From Gibbula magus (Eukaryota > Mollusca > Gastropoda > Trochida > Trochidae): a stretch of DNA of 64,000 bases. Every line of letters starts with the position of its first letter. Position 1 is the first letter of the stretch. Below, one piece after another: positions 13,363 to 27,050 of this stretch. The notes below the pieces were generated by a model, which saw only the letters and a list, made by a program, of their open reading frames with translations, did no database searches and was not told the DNA's origin. The stretch lies in NCBI GenBank assembly GCA_936450465.1, contig OW388293.1:82916134-82980133 (forward strand), in the 5' to 3' direction. Made by a program: the position numbers and the translations under genes.

Positions 13363-13715
13363 TTATTACTCGCCCGTGTAAGAAACTGCAGTGTAATATT
13401 TATACGGCAATATTAAACTAGTGTAATACCGCCGCACATATGACGTCACAATAGTTTGCGGTTATGACGTCACAATGAGAGTAACGTCATCACAATGGCA
13501 CCGGGCTTGCGGGAATCATAGTTTTGAGAGCCATGTCGGCTATTTTGCTGGATTTTTGGTGGGCGAGTAATAAACAGAATACTAAACTTCCTTCTATTTA
13601 ATACCATTTTTATTAAACTCGTGAATGATTGGTATCAAACTCGCTTTCGCTCGTTTTATACAAAATCATGAACTCGTTTAATAAAAATGGTATTAAATAG
13701 AAGGTCGTTTAGTAT
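13363..13715. mobile_element. bipartite foldback element with CRE-rich module A and hairpin module B
   Basis: Module A (13363-13573) is bounded by TTATTACTCGCCC and GGGCGAGTAATAA and carries three CRE-type TGACGTCA/AACGTCA sites. Module B (13579-13715) is a long hairpin beginning ATACTAAAC and ending GTTTAGTAT, with arms of about 55 bp. Its apex on the minus strand is AACGAGCGAAAGCGAGTT: AAC/GTT pair, GA faces GA, and GCGAAAGC closes the tip. The same two-module layout recurs at 45477-45811 with different arm sequence. It has no coding capacity and is presumably non-autonomous. Confidence 0.8.
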
Positions 13716-16700
13716 CCTATATTTATTAACTAAAATCTATAAATATCTTGTATTTTATCTGTATGTTTATTCTTGACGGTCCGAACTGCTTGAGCAGGGT
13801 TTCTGGTACTTGGGTTTTGAAGATACTGACTGTTTTCACATAAAGAATAGAGACGATTTTATGGATATACAAATTCTATACTCTTTGAAGGCGACGTTTC
13901 GACATACGTTACAATGTCGTTCTCAAGCAAGAGGAAACATCTGGGTTATATACATAAATTGTTTTCACAAGAGATTGGAGATGAGTTGTTTATACAATAA
14001 ATAGAATTGATTGACAGAAGTTGAATAGCTAATTAAGAGAAAGCCAGTTATGTGATGTGCACATAGTAGTTGTTGAATGAGTGACATACTTACTGCAGTT
14101 AAATGATATACTGAGCTACTTTAGCTTCCAGTCAAGTACAATCCACTATTTTGAGTTTACCTACATACAAATCAAGTTATCTTTATATGAGTCTGGTGGC
14201 ATTGATAACTTGATAATATGATCACATTGCCCCATATTCCCAGAAGCTTGTTCTTTATACACAGTTTACCTCAATTAGTGTGCCATCATGCTACTATGTT
14301 GCATAATTTTTTAACACTTACTTACCCATCACTGTCACATGAGCATATTATTTAGCATTTATTTAGGCATCGCCTTTAATAGGGTCTGTGCCTCAGACAT
14401 TAAAGAAGGAATTAACAACAGAAAGTTATGCCAATCAGAAAATATTTGGTAACCCAAGTTTTATTATACATAATATAAGAGGCCGATGGTATATTATTTC
14501 AATGTAACATTTCAATAGAGAAGACCTTCATTGGTAAAAGTGTGTTTCTGAGATGATCATCCTGGAAAACTTTTGTAAATCAACACTATCGTATTGAATC
14601 AGATGGTAACATTTCCTTCATTTGTTTAACGTCCATTGAATTGGCTGACTAAAGCCTTATATTAACATATATGCCACAAACAATATTCAAAAGTTTGATT
14701 CACTAGACGAACTTTGAGTTTCAGGACGATATATATTAATAAGTAATAAAATTATGCAAATTTGGTATGATTACATGTTTTACCAGATAAAATATAGATT
14801 GGTGATTAATCAACGCAATTGATAAGCAGTGTGATAAAGTCAGGTAAAGCTCAAGTAAGACTCGCTACTTTCAATCTTATTAGCTGTAGTCTTTGCAAAA
14901 TCGTCTAATTCAAATGAAACATTATTATCATTTTTAAAGTAAATTGTTATTTCTAAGAACTCATAAACACAAGCTTGCTTGGATTATCGAAAAACTAGAA
15001 CTCATATCCACATGTGTTGTTCACTAACATGCACTCGGTGTCTTTTCGATGAAATAAAGGCGAAGATAGAATACAATAGATCAAAATAAAAGTTCACAAT
15101 CTAGTAAGTAAACGTATTTAGGTAAACGGATGAAATAGTCTCATGTCACTTAATACTGTGTTTGTAGATGTAATACGAACTTTATGTCCCGAAAAATATT
15201 ATAAAACCAAGAGAAAATGTGTAAAAACCATAATTATGTCCAACGAAATGTCAACAGTCTATATGAGTAGACTTCAATTGTCAGTTGATAGCATACAAGA
15301 ACTTCTCCACATGTCTGTCATATCCATTTTACCAAGTAGACTTGCTAGAATAAACGAGTTCCCCTAAAATAACTTCCAATTATCGAACAGCTAATATGTT
15401 TTACATGTTATCATGGTCGTGCAAAAGATACATGGAAATGCATATCTCTTGTAAACAAAGCAGAATATAAGCTTATATTTGATGTATATTGTTTAAAGTC
15501 AATAGAGATTAATTGATATAAAAATATAGATAAAATAAAGTTTCGTTAGACATTCTAAGAGCAATATGGTTACTAGCCAGAGACATGATTGCTAGCCATG
15601 GTAAGACTAATGTAGTGAAACAAAGATCAAACCAAAAAGAAAGAGAAACTGGAGTTTTGAAATAAAGTCTGGTAGGACCGCCACTGTGAATGGAATATTA
15701 CAGATTTTTTTTATCTATTATTCGATGGATACTGGACTGGATTATTGTACATCAGACAATTGACAGATAGCGTAGTTAACAAAATACAAACGATTCTTCT
15801 TTCTAAATCACTTTTTTAAATCCGACGAACTCTAATTTATTTGAATTATCGAGTGGTAGATGTTAGTGTGTGAGGGACCACTCAGGTCTCACTGATTGGT
15901 CTATCTGTTTATCATATGTGGATGTTACCAAACATATCAGTAGAGAACACTATGAACACTTTCAGAGTTTTCCTCTTTTCCCTGTGTCTGAACATCTTTT
16001 CCGTTCGTGTGGGTGAAATATGTCTTTTAAAACGATGTTAAAGTAACTCTTTCCTTGATTGACGGCTTGTAGAAATCTAACCTCGATGAACTGGCATTTT
16101 AATACAGTGTCAAGATTGAAACAAATATATGATTACTTAACACTTAACACATACTTCGTTCTGGCGATATGATGAATATCCCAGTAATTTCGTGTTATTT
16201 TTCATACAATTGATCTGTATCTCTCCGGATCTTTATGAGTTGAGTTATCAGTTAACGTTTTCCTTCAATTATTCGCAAAACTGCAATCCATGACACAAAC
16301 TGATTCTGAAACTATTTCACTGATCTAAGACCTTCTACAGTTCATTGTGCTGCACATCTATGCCAGTATATGAAGTCGAGATCTGACTGACAATTTTACT
16401 TTCCTTGAAAGATTGGTTGGATAATCAGTACAGGCATCAGTTCCTGTTTTTGATGAAACGTTTGATAAAGGTTAACGGCCAAACTATTCAATATAAACTG
16501 TTATTATACAATTTGTTTGTCACCTGATATTATGCAGAAAATGAGTTTTGGTTTGTTTGTTATTGACAAAAAGAATTCTATGTCACTTTTCTTAATGACA
16601 GCAGCTATGCTAAACTAATCAATTGACATTTGTGGACTTGACTAACTTCCCTAAAAGCTTATTGGATGCTGTTACCCAAAACGTTGACAAAATACTAAAT

Positions 16701-17599
16701 ATTTCCGAAATGGGTTAGTTTGAAGCCTGACATGAGATGGTCGAAGCATTAGTTGAACCCAATATTCAGTCCCTTCAATTTTGTGACTAAGTTTAACTCA
16801 ATGTTAAATAATGGGATATTACATGTACAATTGACGAAATACAATGTCATAACACTATTTTCATACATGATATCTAGCCTAAAATACCAAGTATTCATTT
16901 ATCAATGATGTCAACACAACTATCACCACAAATGTCTCAGAGCTCTGCAGGGATCAACTAATCCAAATCTTAAACTCATGAGTTTGCAGCGGATCACCAA
17001 TCGACGAATGAACTCAGCCATCATTGCTTAACTACATGTGCGGTAATCAACTTACAAGATCTCTAGCACATTAACCAAAGAATTGACGTGTACTACATTA
17101 CATTATTGTCCACTGAAACTGGATCGTATGTAACGTATGGTATTTCTGAAGATACTTCAAATTTACATGTGTATTGACATGTATAATTAATTGACTGCTT
17201 GAGTTGTTTTAATTGAAAGAATGTGAACATCATTTTATTTAATAAAATTACCTTTCTCTCATTGAATGTGGATGCTAGAAAAGCATGACGACTTTCTCAT
17301 TGGTATTGACGCCAGAATGGATGTCAAATATTTTCAGATCATATTAGGATAACCTACATACATTCTCATATTGCTTCACGTGTATCCAGCTTTATGACAT
17401 TCAGAATTATTTTTTATCATGTTTTTTACATGAATCTGTCAAAAGAGACTGTCAAAAAATGTCAAAATCTATTGTCAGTTCTAAATGTAGTTATTTAAAA
17501 TATATTTAGTACGCCTAAGTAAATACTATAACTATTTTGTATTACAAAGTTTGTACACATTTCGGAAGAACTTGCAACATTGCTTTGTCGTCTTAAAAC

Positions 17600-17770
17600 A
17601 ATAAATGTGATCATTGTTGAACTAAGTTGGTAAGATAGTGTTGAACTCACTTGGTGAAATAGTATTATCACTAAGCCATGAAACAATATTTGTGATCAGT
17701 GTTGAACTAACTTCGTGAAATAGTATTGAACTAACTTGATGAAATAGTGTTGAACTAACTTGGTGAAGTT
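17600..17770. repeat. degenerate 24-bp tandem repeat
   Basis: About five imperfect units of GTTGAACTAACTTGGTGAAA type. The units are contiguous without spacers, so this is a minisatellite inside R copy c and not a CRISPR array. Confidence 0.7.
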
Positions 17771-19329
17771 ATAGTATCATTCTTAGCAATGAAACACTAA
17801 TTAAAAAGCATCAGGTTGACATGTTTATTTGGAAATATCGATCACATTTCTTTAAGACCATTATCAAACACTGAATGAGACTATAATAACTGCCATTTAT
17901 TTACATTTTAACATTTTATTATTTGCATTTCAATTGATAGTTGTCTGTCTCCATTTAAACCGATCACCAGTAACCTTTTATCCAGTAATGTTTCAATCAC
18001 ACAGGCATTGATAGATAACCTGACAGTTCGAACACGTTTTGTCCTCATGTGTTCGCAAGAATGAGACTCGTTTAAATATTTTTTCTATGACGCCTTTGTC
18101 CTAAGAGTTATGATTTTCAATGTTGAATATCCCCTAGTGTAGGAAAGAAAATGTTGAAATTCAAAGGTTTTCATCCTCCTATTAAACTCTCAGTGTTCTC
18201 TTGAATGCTGTCAATGCATTAAACTAAGCAAGGTAAGGTTTGGTTACACATTTTATGAGACACCAGAATGTATCTGAAGTTGGTAGTTCAAACATTTTAT
18301 TTCCTCAGATGACAGAAGAACTTTTAGATGACTCAAAGTGATAAACATGAACATTTCCTTTGAATCTGATTAGATTGTATAAAAAGAAAGGTATCTCATT
18401 CCAATACATTGCTTTTGATAATTAATATATTGATTTCAGTGACTTATGAATACAAGTGTAACATTTGGTTGTCACAATAGATGAAAATGTCATACTTTAT
18501 TTTGTTACGTATAAAGTCTGTAGAGAGTAGTCATTAACGTCCTATAACATGATTCAAGTTAAGTTGAGCATTTTACTGCGGTTTCGATCTCAAAGTGTAG
18601 TATTTTCTTTAAACCCTTTACGAAAAGAACTGCTAAACCTTCACAAGAAACTATATAAATGCTCTTGAGGTTGATAGTAAAAAAAGAATGCAAAAATGCC
18701 TTGACGTGAATCGTTCTTTAAACCCTCCTGATGGAAAACAGTAGCTAATCAGAAACAATTTAGTGGTATCTGAGGGATTAAACTCATTTTTATGTTGCTC
18801 CAGAGAAAGGAGAAACATGTCGACAGACGGACAAAAAGTAATGAAAAGAAGTTTTATTGATTTGAAGAATTAACTCAGACTCTGAAGTCAAATTAGATTA
18901 TAATTTGTTACTAATGTTTTTTTTAAATGTTAGAAAATTAGTCGTTTAACCTAGCTACATCACACGGAAAGGATTATCTTAACTTTATCAGCATTATCCA
19001 CAGTGGCAATCAGTGACTGCTCACAATGAGCAACAGGGAGAATATGGCGTAGATTTCCTGTTATGACTTCATTTCAACATTTTATGCCAACAACAACAAA
19101 CCAGTCAGTTAATGTACCTCAGCGAAAATGAATGTAAATATTGCACATATTGTATTATAACAAAACAAATATATTATGAAAAAATACCTGATTCATTCTG
19201 TTGAAAGAATTGCGGAAATTTGACATTCAACAAAAAAGGTTTTAAGTTTTCAGTTTTGGTAATTGAAATGACATTCAGACTGACCTTTAACTAATTTTTC
19301 GTTTGAGAAGTTCAAATAACGTTTTTCAA

Positions 19330-19960
19330 ACTGTATTAAAGTAAAACTGTTCTTGTTTGACAGTTTGTAGAAATCTAATCTCAATGTGCTGCCATTGGCT
19401 GTAACATTTCAACACTGTTAATTATATAATTTGGTTAATGTATTACATCAATCTGAAAAATATATGATTAATATTACAAAGTCAGTTTGTGTTAATTGAT
19501 ATACTATAATCAATAATTAATTATTCAAATACTATATAATCAATTGATCTATATGAACCCGAATCTTTATGAGTTCAGTTATTAGTTATCAGTAACTCGT
19601 TTTTCTTCAATAAGTCTCTAAGGACTGAGGAAAAAATATAATCCAAATTGATTCTGATTCTTCACTGACATCACAACTTCAAAAGGTTTTCATGTGTGAG
19701 AGGTAAATCAGCCAGTTCATTGTGCTGCAAATTAATGACAATTAGGTCTCACAGATCTGTGAGCTATAATGACGGATAAGTCTCTTTTCCTTCACTGTTG
19801 ATTGGATAATAACTGCAGGCATCACTTCCTGTTTTAGATGAAACATTTGATAAAGGTTAACGGCCAAGCTATTTAATATAGGCTGTTAGTATACCATGTG
19901 TGAGTCACCTAATAATATGCAAAACATGAGTTGCTACAAATTCATGGACCCTTTTCCAAA
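19330..19960 (-). repeat. R repeat fragment d
   Basis: Bases 19330-19560 match 16040-16250 in the same sense. Bases 19600-19950 are another copy of the segment at 200-780, including TCACAGATCTGTGA. It is a short minus-strand fragment, with no gene. Confidence 0.6.
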
Positions 19961-20224
19961 TCAAATCAATCAAGGTTTTAAGAAGGTAATGTAATTCGTT
20001 TCAATGAGTATGAAAAACTAATACAAGCATTTCACATATTGCTTGTTGTTCGAGAAAAAGAGAGACCTCGCTGCGTTGGTGGGGTAACAAGCATCACCGC
20101 TACTCACTGGGGAGTTATTAGCAGCTCCGACTTAGTCGTAGTTGCTATCAGTTTATGCGCCGTTTCCGCCGCTACCGCCGTCGCCGCGTTTTGTATTGGC
20201 TATAACTTTTATCCTGGAAGGTTT

Positions 20225-20975
20225 TGAGAACTCATATACATAACTTCTTATTTATATCCCTGGGGAATTTTGACATGATCACATTCAAGGTCAAAGGTCA
20301 AGGTCACGAGTTCTGAAATTCCTATAATAATCCTTGTAAACACAATAACTAGAAAAATATTTGTGCTATTAGGCTCTTATTATATACTATATTATATAAC
20401 ATCCGTCTAAGGTCAAGGTCACAGCGAAGTAACAACTTAAGCATGCTTTTGCAAAAATGTCTTATTTAAACTGTTAACACTTTGAATCATTACATGATTG
20501 TTACAGACAATGAAAAGTGATCATTGATTGTGTGACCTTGAAGATCAAAGGTCAAGGTCACGAGATATGGTCATGCTGACCAGTTCTGAAATCCCTAAGT
20601 CATTTTTTTCCATGAAGATATTAACACCTCATATAGATAGCTTCTTTCTTATAAATCTGGTGAATGATTTTGACATGTTCACATTCAAGGTCAAAGGTCA
20701 AGAGTTCTGAACTCACTACAACAATCCTTGTAAACATGATAACTTCAAACTTTTTTTGTGCTATCAGGCTCTTATTTGGTATATATGAACAATGGAGTAA
20801 GACCAAGATATTTTTTAGGTTTTTCGCTAAAATCTGTCAAAGGTCAAGGTCACAGCTAGGTCACAACTTAAAACATGCTTTTGTGAATATGCCGTAATTT
20901 AACTATGAACACTTGTCTTGCATGATTGTTATACACGATGAAAAGTGATCATTGATGGTGTGACCTTGAAGAAAT
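20225..20975. repeat. two tandem ~390-bp units with AGGTCA arrays
   Basis: Unit 1 starts near 20225 and unit 2 near 20615. Both run through a landmark series: ACATTCAAGGTCAAAGGTCA, then CTTGTAAACA, then AGGCTCTTATT, then AAGGTCAAGGTCACAGC, then GAAAAGTGATCATTGAT. Clusters of two to three AGGTCA half-sites occur near 20287-20306, 20406-20421, 20545-20560, 20688-20702 and 20838-20862. Such arrays are common in molluscan intergenic repeats. Confidence 0.7.
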
Positions 20976-22887
20976 AGGTTTTAAGAACAAACTTATGAAA
21001 AGTGACTCCAGTGATGATTAGTAGTAGGAGTTTTAAAAAGAATTCCCATTTTATTGAAAAAAAACACGCCAATAACAATAAGGATTCAGCCTTGTCATCT
21101 TGTATAATGCTCTTATCAAACCACTCAGCAATTGATCAAAGCACTGACATAATTAAACGGGAAAAACGGAATTGTAATTGTTATTTAAACTGTTCGAGAA
21201 GAACAACGTAGAAGGGTAAAACTAAATCTTCATGGTATGATATATTTTGTATTTGGTTCTATGTCATTACATAAATTTGAATATGTATATTCATTCTAAT
21301 ATTTTTATTATTATCTTTTGTTAATAATCTAAGTGTATGTTTCTTCTGTCAAAGATTGAGGAAGATCATCTTGTCTAATTATGTATAATTTATTGCACCA
21401 CGTATGGGTTAAACTTCTGCTAATTTGAGACTTTTTTCACATGCTCTGAACAGATTGTACTGCCTTTTCGCTACCATGTAAAACATTACTGCTACAGTAC
21501 TGAATACAAAACATCAGTGCACATATCCAAACAAAAAGTTTGGAGTTTCTAGGAATGGAGGACTCATATATTACACATGTTATTATATTTGTCCGTTTTT
21601 GGTGCAAACACCAATTGAATGAAATCACACCATAGCCCCATAGCCCGGAAAACATAAGTTGTGCATGCTAGACGAATCATGGAACTATGGTCTATTTACT
21701 TCGTCTCTCTCCAAGCTTCATTATCACTCATTTGGGTGGTCACACTTTAGTTGAGTATGTAAGTGTGTTTGTGTAGCAACTCGGTTCTATTTGTTATAAT
21801 TAGTATACACATATGCTGCTATAAGTATTTTTTTTATAAAAATGTTTATCAAATAACTGGTACATATCACTGATGAATGAAGTGAACAGTAATTTTGAAG
21901 TTTTCTTTCAAAAGAAATTTCAGAAGTTGATTCATTTTCTAAACCCCAGAAGGCCTTGAAACGACTTTTACTTTCAGCTCTCCCAGTGGAAACATTAGTG
22001 AAACATTTGAGAAAACTCTGTGTAGATGTTTTTGTCAAATGACCCATTTAGGTAATTGTATTTAGTTTTTTAAACACTCTGTACATCGAGCGCAACTCAC
22101 TCCACATAGTCTGTCTGGCTTCCTATGCCTTCTATGTGTTCATTGGTAGGTAGTTGTCAGTAACCTGATGAAGGGGCACGAGGTAGCCAGGAAACGTGTT
22201 TGTGTATACTAACATAGTTGCAACCATTACTCATAGCATACATTGTTGAAGTACCTACATGTACCAACTTCTAAATGCCAATCAATAACCAGATTTTGTA
22301 TTTCACAGAAATGCAAATAGAAATGTTACTTGATTAAAACTTTCTAAAATTAAAACGAAACTATAATTAAATTGTCTCAATTCTGTATGCCATTTCAAAA
22401 AGATACGGAAAAAATTAGACAAGTTTTGTATGTCAGCATGAGACCCCGATTTCAATCAAATGAATTGAAGAAACAACTTAATAAAATCTGTTTCATTTTG
22501 TTGCTTTAATTATCATTATTTGAACATTACCTGAATGTTTAAATCAGAAGATGTAAGACTTTAACTTTACAGATTTATTCATCCACATTGTTTCGACACT
22601 TCAAGCAATGTCGTGTTCATCAATCACTTTTCCTCAAGAATCGCGTGACATATCCTACTGAGCTTACCGTGGCCACCTCCTACTAGTAAACAGTGCATGG
22701 CATGTTAACTTTTATGTACACATAATAATTACCTTCATCCATTTTACTTTTTTTTTTATCCATCTCATAATGTCGTTTGTATAGAGCTTTTTCAAACCAA
22801 AATTTAATCGATGTTACTATCCAAAGCTCATATCTTGTTTGTCGCGGAATCACTGAGAATCCTGTAATTCATTTCGTTAATTAGGAC
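20976..22887. other. AT-rich stretch, nothing recognised
   Basis: Only short chance frames occur on both strands. Two weak motifs, CTGATGA..GAAACG at 22165-22196 and GTTTCGACA..TGTCG at 22590-22613, recall termini of invertebrate retroelements but do not fold convincingly. No gene is supported. Confidence 0.4.
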
Positions 22888-23042
22888 ATAAACATACTGT
22901 GTTTGAAAATCAGCGGCATAGATCGGAATTATTATAACTCTAAATTTACAAGTCGAACTCGTAGCGTGAGGCTTTAAATGGATAATTTAGAGCTATAATA
23001 ATTCCGTTATATGCTGATGATTTTCAAACACAGTATGTTTAT
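22888..23042. repeat. 155-bp foldback element
   Basis: Arms of about 58 bp, ATAAACATACTGTGTTTG at the left and CAAACACAGTATGTTTAT at the right, are inverted copies with few mismatches. The apex can be read as GTC-GA-AC, a seven-base loop, then GT-GA-GGC. This is the same GA-flanked design as the other foldbacks, though less perfect. It lies near the midpoint between the mainly minus and mainly plus R copies. Confidence 0.75.
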
Positions 23043-24149
23043 CTCCATTCTACCATATCAACGATTTAATATTGAACTTTATTCGAACGCGTTGACTCGG
23101 CAGTGATTTGTCATTCAACGCCGTGTAAAATTTCCAAGGCCTGACATTTATAAAGGTATCACGCATTTTGTAATCTCGAATGACGTTACTTGTTATGAGG
23201 CCTCGGAAAACAGCGAAGGTTTCCGAATGCATTAAAGGGAGCCCATTCTATTCTGTAGACGGTAGCATTTTGCAATCGGCGTTAGCATTCAGGATAATTT
23301 CTGCAATATTTTAAAATTGACCTCGGTATTACAGCGTGGAGTTTGGAAATAAAGTTTTGGGTAAGTGTAGTCTGCATTCCGACAGTTTTAGGATGATATA
23401 CTGTCCAGTTTTAACTATTTTGTCACCCGAATTGAATTTATTCAAGAATCCTAGGTGCCAAGTTGTTGAATGATAGATTTTTACAACTGTATTGTTAACT
23501 TTCCGAGTATGGGGTCTCATTTGGATCGCTTTCAACTTTATAATCCGAACTTTTTGTTTTGTGCCATTTTAATCACAACAAAAACTCATTTTGAAAACAT
23601 CTTCATGCATGCAAGTATTTGTAGAATCAACGCATTTGCTATCGTTGCTTGGCAACAAGTGTATTCTTGCGCAAAAGTCGAAGTAAACAGAGCACTGTAT
23701 AATCAAATTATAACGTCTCTGATTATTAACAATAGCCAATCAGATACGACTATTTCGCAAAGTTGTGGTACAATGGTGAGTTATGTCCCTTTTCTCATTC
23801 TAAAGACTTGACATTTGTTACTTCAGGATACAACACAGAAGATAATATCATAAGTTTTAATGACATTATTGTGTCTATCAAGCTGTCTACAATAATCATT
23901 GTATTACCACTCAGCAAACGTTAGTCAATCAAAATGTTTACCGAAGTAATGTTATCTAGCTGTTTTATTCCTGGTAATGAACAGGTGCTTGAAGGCCTGA
24001 TGATAATGATGGCAGACTCTAATTGCATTCAATCTAACACACATGACAATGAAAGCCGCGGACATGAAATTGACTCAGAACTAACAGAGTGCGCTGATAT
24101 GATCTTTTCTAAAAAGCAACAGGGTTCGAATTTGTCAATTCAACCTGGT
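23043..24149. other. gene-free stretch after the 22.9-kb foldback
   Basis: Less AT-rich than its surroundings up to about 23770 and not matched elsewhere in the window. It may be the companion module of the foldback, as in the two-module elements at 13.4 and 45.5 kb. A 113-codon ATG-led frame at 23470-23811 has no recognisable domain and is not called a gene. Confidence 0.35.
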
Positions 24150-24486
24150 TTTCGAGTTCAATGCTCAATAACTCGTTCATTATTTTAATACCAGCTTAGA
24201 GAAACCTCAAACCAATAACATAAATTAGTTGCAAATTTAATAGACCAATGTTTCAATTTCAAAGGACTTTAATGTGTCAGAGTAAATCTCCCGTTCAGGG
24301 CTTTGTGCTGTGAGACATTGCATGCGATCATTATGTGACAGGGTGATTGAATAATCATTTCATACACCGGCTCTGTTCTTTGATGAAACACTAGATGAGG
24401 GGCAAAGTTTAATTCAATAAAGTTTAATTAAATAACGTTTCACGCTTTCTGAAACCCATTTCCAAAGCGTTCTGTTAGGCAGTCAG

Positions 24487-24738
24487 ATGCAATTACAAAA
24501 TATTATAAACGCCTCATTAAAAAGATGTCTAACGCTATCCCGGGTTATGGTTTGTTTGGTTTTTCTGATACTGACTTGTGAAGGAAGGTTTGTGGGTGAT
24601 GAGTGCCACCAGGAGGGCAGGACATGTTCACCATCTCGAACAGACTGGATTTCACGATTTGGATATAACGTTCTCGCTTCATGTTCCTTTGAATATCTCT
24701 GTAATGGATCGATTGAGCTATATAGAGGTACGGTATAA
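24487..24738 (+). other. candidate first coding exon, secreted cysteine-rich peptide (unproven)
   Basis: An 83-codon ATG-led frame that is not part of the shared R blocks. A second ATG at 24547 begins a signal-peptide-like stretch (MVCLVFLILTCEGRF). It is followed by a cysteine pattern C-x5-C-x17-C-x5-C over about 30 residues, with an NGS glycosylation site. A possible splice donor, GAG|GTACGG, lies near 24724, just before the stop. The spacing is loosely like small invertebrate antimicrobial peptides of the macin type, but key residues differ and no second exon was found. It may equally be chance. Treat it as a hypothesis. Confidence 0.2.
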
Positions 24739-26544
24739 ACTTAAAATGACGCATTTAGAGCAGCCACCCTTTGAATTTCAATGCACACACACACATTTCT
24801 CTAAAAGGTAAAACTACTCTCAGTGTCACTGCAATTACTAAAACTTAAAATATTATTTTACTTTACGAATTTTGGTTATTTATTCAACAAAATGAATTAT
24901 ATATTATCTTATAAAAATAAAAAATGAAAATGTGCAATTTCGGATCAACATATCTTAATATGCTTTATATTCGACTTACTGTAACATCGATCGAAAACAT
25001 TATTTTCTTAACTTCAAGTAACTGATTTCTTTAGGTCTGCTAGTGTTGGAATAAAATGAACTCATTTAAGTCATGACCAGAAAAATAAACGGTATTGTTC
25101 TAATTGTAGTAATTGATTAACATTAACGATAATGCTGAAATGAAAAAGCACCCTTCCAAGTGTAAGATAGGTTGAATGATTATTTGTTTGTCTGTCTGCT
25201 CACATAATTTCTATGGAGCTAACATACAAATTAGTTTACTCCTTCTGATAACATCAACCTGTACTGATAACCTACTGTTTTCTATCGGAAGGGTTTAAAG
25301 AAGGATTCCCGTAAAGGCCTTTTTCAGTGTTCTCTCAGTGTTATTGTGCATTTATATAGATTCTCATGAAATTCTAACAGCTCGATTCTTAAAGGATTTA
25401 AAGAAATACTGCGGTTTGAGATAGAATCTGCAGTAAACTGCTAAAGTTTAGTTGAATTATGATATTGGGAGTTTATTACAACTCTCTACAAGTAACAAAA
25501 TATAGTTTGACTTTTTTAACTATTGTGAGAACAAAATGTCATACTTTGTTGCTTAAAAAGTTCTTTTAATATTTTAAACCCAAATAAATCAATATTGTTA
25601 GAATCAAAAGCAAATATACTGGAACATGACATCATTGTGACAAACCTTTACATTGTCAGAATCACAGCAAAAATAAATTCCATTCTTTTAAATTCATCAC
25701 TTTAAATCATATAAAAGTTATTCTGTTGTCATTAAATATGCCATCTGAGGAAACGAAATGTAAACTATCAACTTCAAACACCCACTAGTGTCTGATAAAA
25801 TGTGTAATCAATCATTAAATTGCTTAGTTTACGGGCTAAAGAACATTAAAGAGAAAATTTCTAGTTTAATAGGAGAATTAAAAGAGTTGTTTGAATTTCA
25901 ACATTCATCTACCTACACCAGGGGATATTTAACTTTTAAAATCATAACTATTAAGTTATTAAAGTGTCAGAGGAAAATATTTTAACGGGTACTAAACACC
26001 AGGTTATCTATCACTGCCTCTGTGATTGAAACATTAGGAGAAACAAAAGTTACTGGTTATCGTTTAAAATGGAGACAGACAACTATCAATTGAAATGCAA
26101 ATAATAAATTGTTAAAACGTAAATGACCCTTATTATTCAGTGTTTGATTATGATGTTAAAGAAATGTGCTCGATATTTCCAAATCAATCTTGTCAACCTG
26201 ATGCTTTTTTAAAAATTGATTCATTGCTGATAGCTTAGTGATAATATTATTTCACCTAGTTAGTTCAACACTGAATACAGGTCTGGTTAAGGAATAGACC
26301 AGGCAGTGTTAGTTATTCGACGTATTATGGTATGGATTAGGCTGCATAAACAAGTTCAATGTTTCTCCGGTACTTATTTTTCTAAGTGGCGAGGGCAGTA
26401 GGACTTTATTATTAGTTTTTGTTGGCAAAGGGTTATGACGAAGGATGAGTACATTTGATTTTTTCAATCAAAATATAGGTTGGAAGTGGCAGAAATTATT
26501 AGAACGGAAGCATATTCGTTCCTGCAGACCCATAGGTTTGGTGG

Positions 26545-27050
26545 ACAAATCGATTTTGGGGTAATAGTCGGGTCAATATATGGAAAATACCCCCTCAATC
26601 CCCCAAAAATTGCTACAGAAGGTTTCTCAATTGATTCTGGTAGGGTTTAATGTACTTTATGACATACTAAAAGTTTACCAAAGTGGGGTTTTTTCAAGAT
26701 GGCGTCCAAGATGGCAGCCGAAACGTCTTAACCCTCAACTCAAATGTGAATATATTGGTGTCTATTCGTAGGTTTTGGGTGCAACGAACACATTAAGATC
26801 AGAAAAATGGTGTTTGTCTATTATAGAACACAAAACTCAAATATGGCGTCAAAATGGGCGTTGACACCTCCAAATGACCGCAAGTCCATAACTATCCACA
26901 CAAATTTGATGATCTAGGTGTCCAGCCCCAGTTCAAGTTGACACCAAGGTACAATAAATAGTTATGGTCTTTTGATAATGGGTACGCAAAATAAACTTGA
27001 TGTTTAAAGAATCTAAAAAAAAATCCAGTTTTTTAGCAAATTTTGTTATC
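26545..27050 (+). repeat. dispersed repeat with CAAGATGGCG motifs
   Basis: It starts near GGGGTAATAGTCGGGTCAAT and contains AAGATGGCGTCCAAGATGGC and later ATGGCGTCAAAATGGGCG. The first 45 bp recur inverted at about 10975-11018, showing a dispersed family. Sequence of this kind is common between invertebrate genes. There is no coding potential. Confidence 0.55.

Larger units (their letters stand above)
10380..19320 (-). repeat. R repeat copy c (minus strand, longest)
   Basis: The most complete minus copy, about 9 kb with insertions. In order it matches, inverted: 10380-10760 (the 36.4-36.7 and 43.6 kb blocks), 11220-11480 (43.0-43.2 and 58.7-59.0 kb), 12640-13110 (41.4-41.6 and 55.3-55.5 kb), 16240-16600 (39.8-40.2 kb), 17200-17300 (38.6-38.8 kb), 17900-18110 (25.9-26.1 kb), 18560-18670 (25.3-25.4 kb) and 19110-19140 (31.4 kb). 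The SINE at 11775 and the foldback at 13363 interrupt it. No coding region is seen. Confidence 0.65.

Noticed and set aside
17600..17770. CRISPR-like array of short repeats
   Set aside because: Units are contiguous with no unique spacers, in a eukaryotic setting.
20039..20227. 62-codon frame rich in Ala and Val
   Set aside because: It starts with a non-ATG codon and runs into the tandem repeat at 20225; no recognisable family.
22165..22196. Hammerhead-ribozyme-like CTGATGA..GAAAC core, with related GAAAC hairpins on the minus strand near 2391-2423, 13892-13930 and 22590-22622
   Set aside because: Stem II does not close next to the core at 22165, other sites deviate from CTGATGA, and no stem I/III with a cleavage triplet was found. 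At most these are remnants of retroelement ends.
23470..23811. 113-codon ATG-led frame
   Set aside because: No domain, no splice context, no repetition elsewhere; consistent with chance in a less AT-rich stretch.
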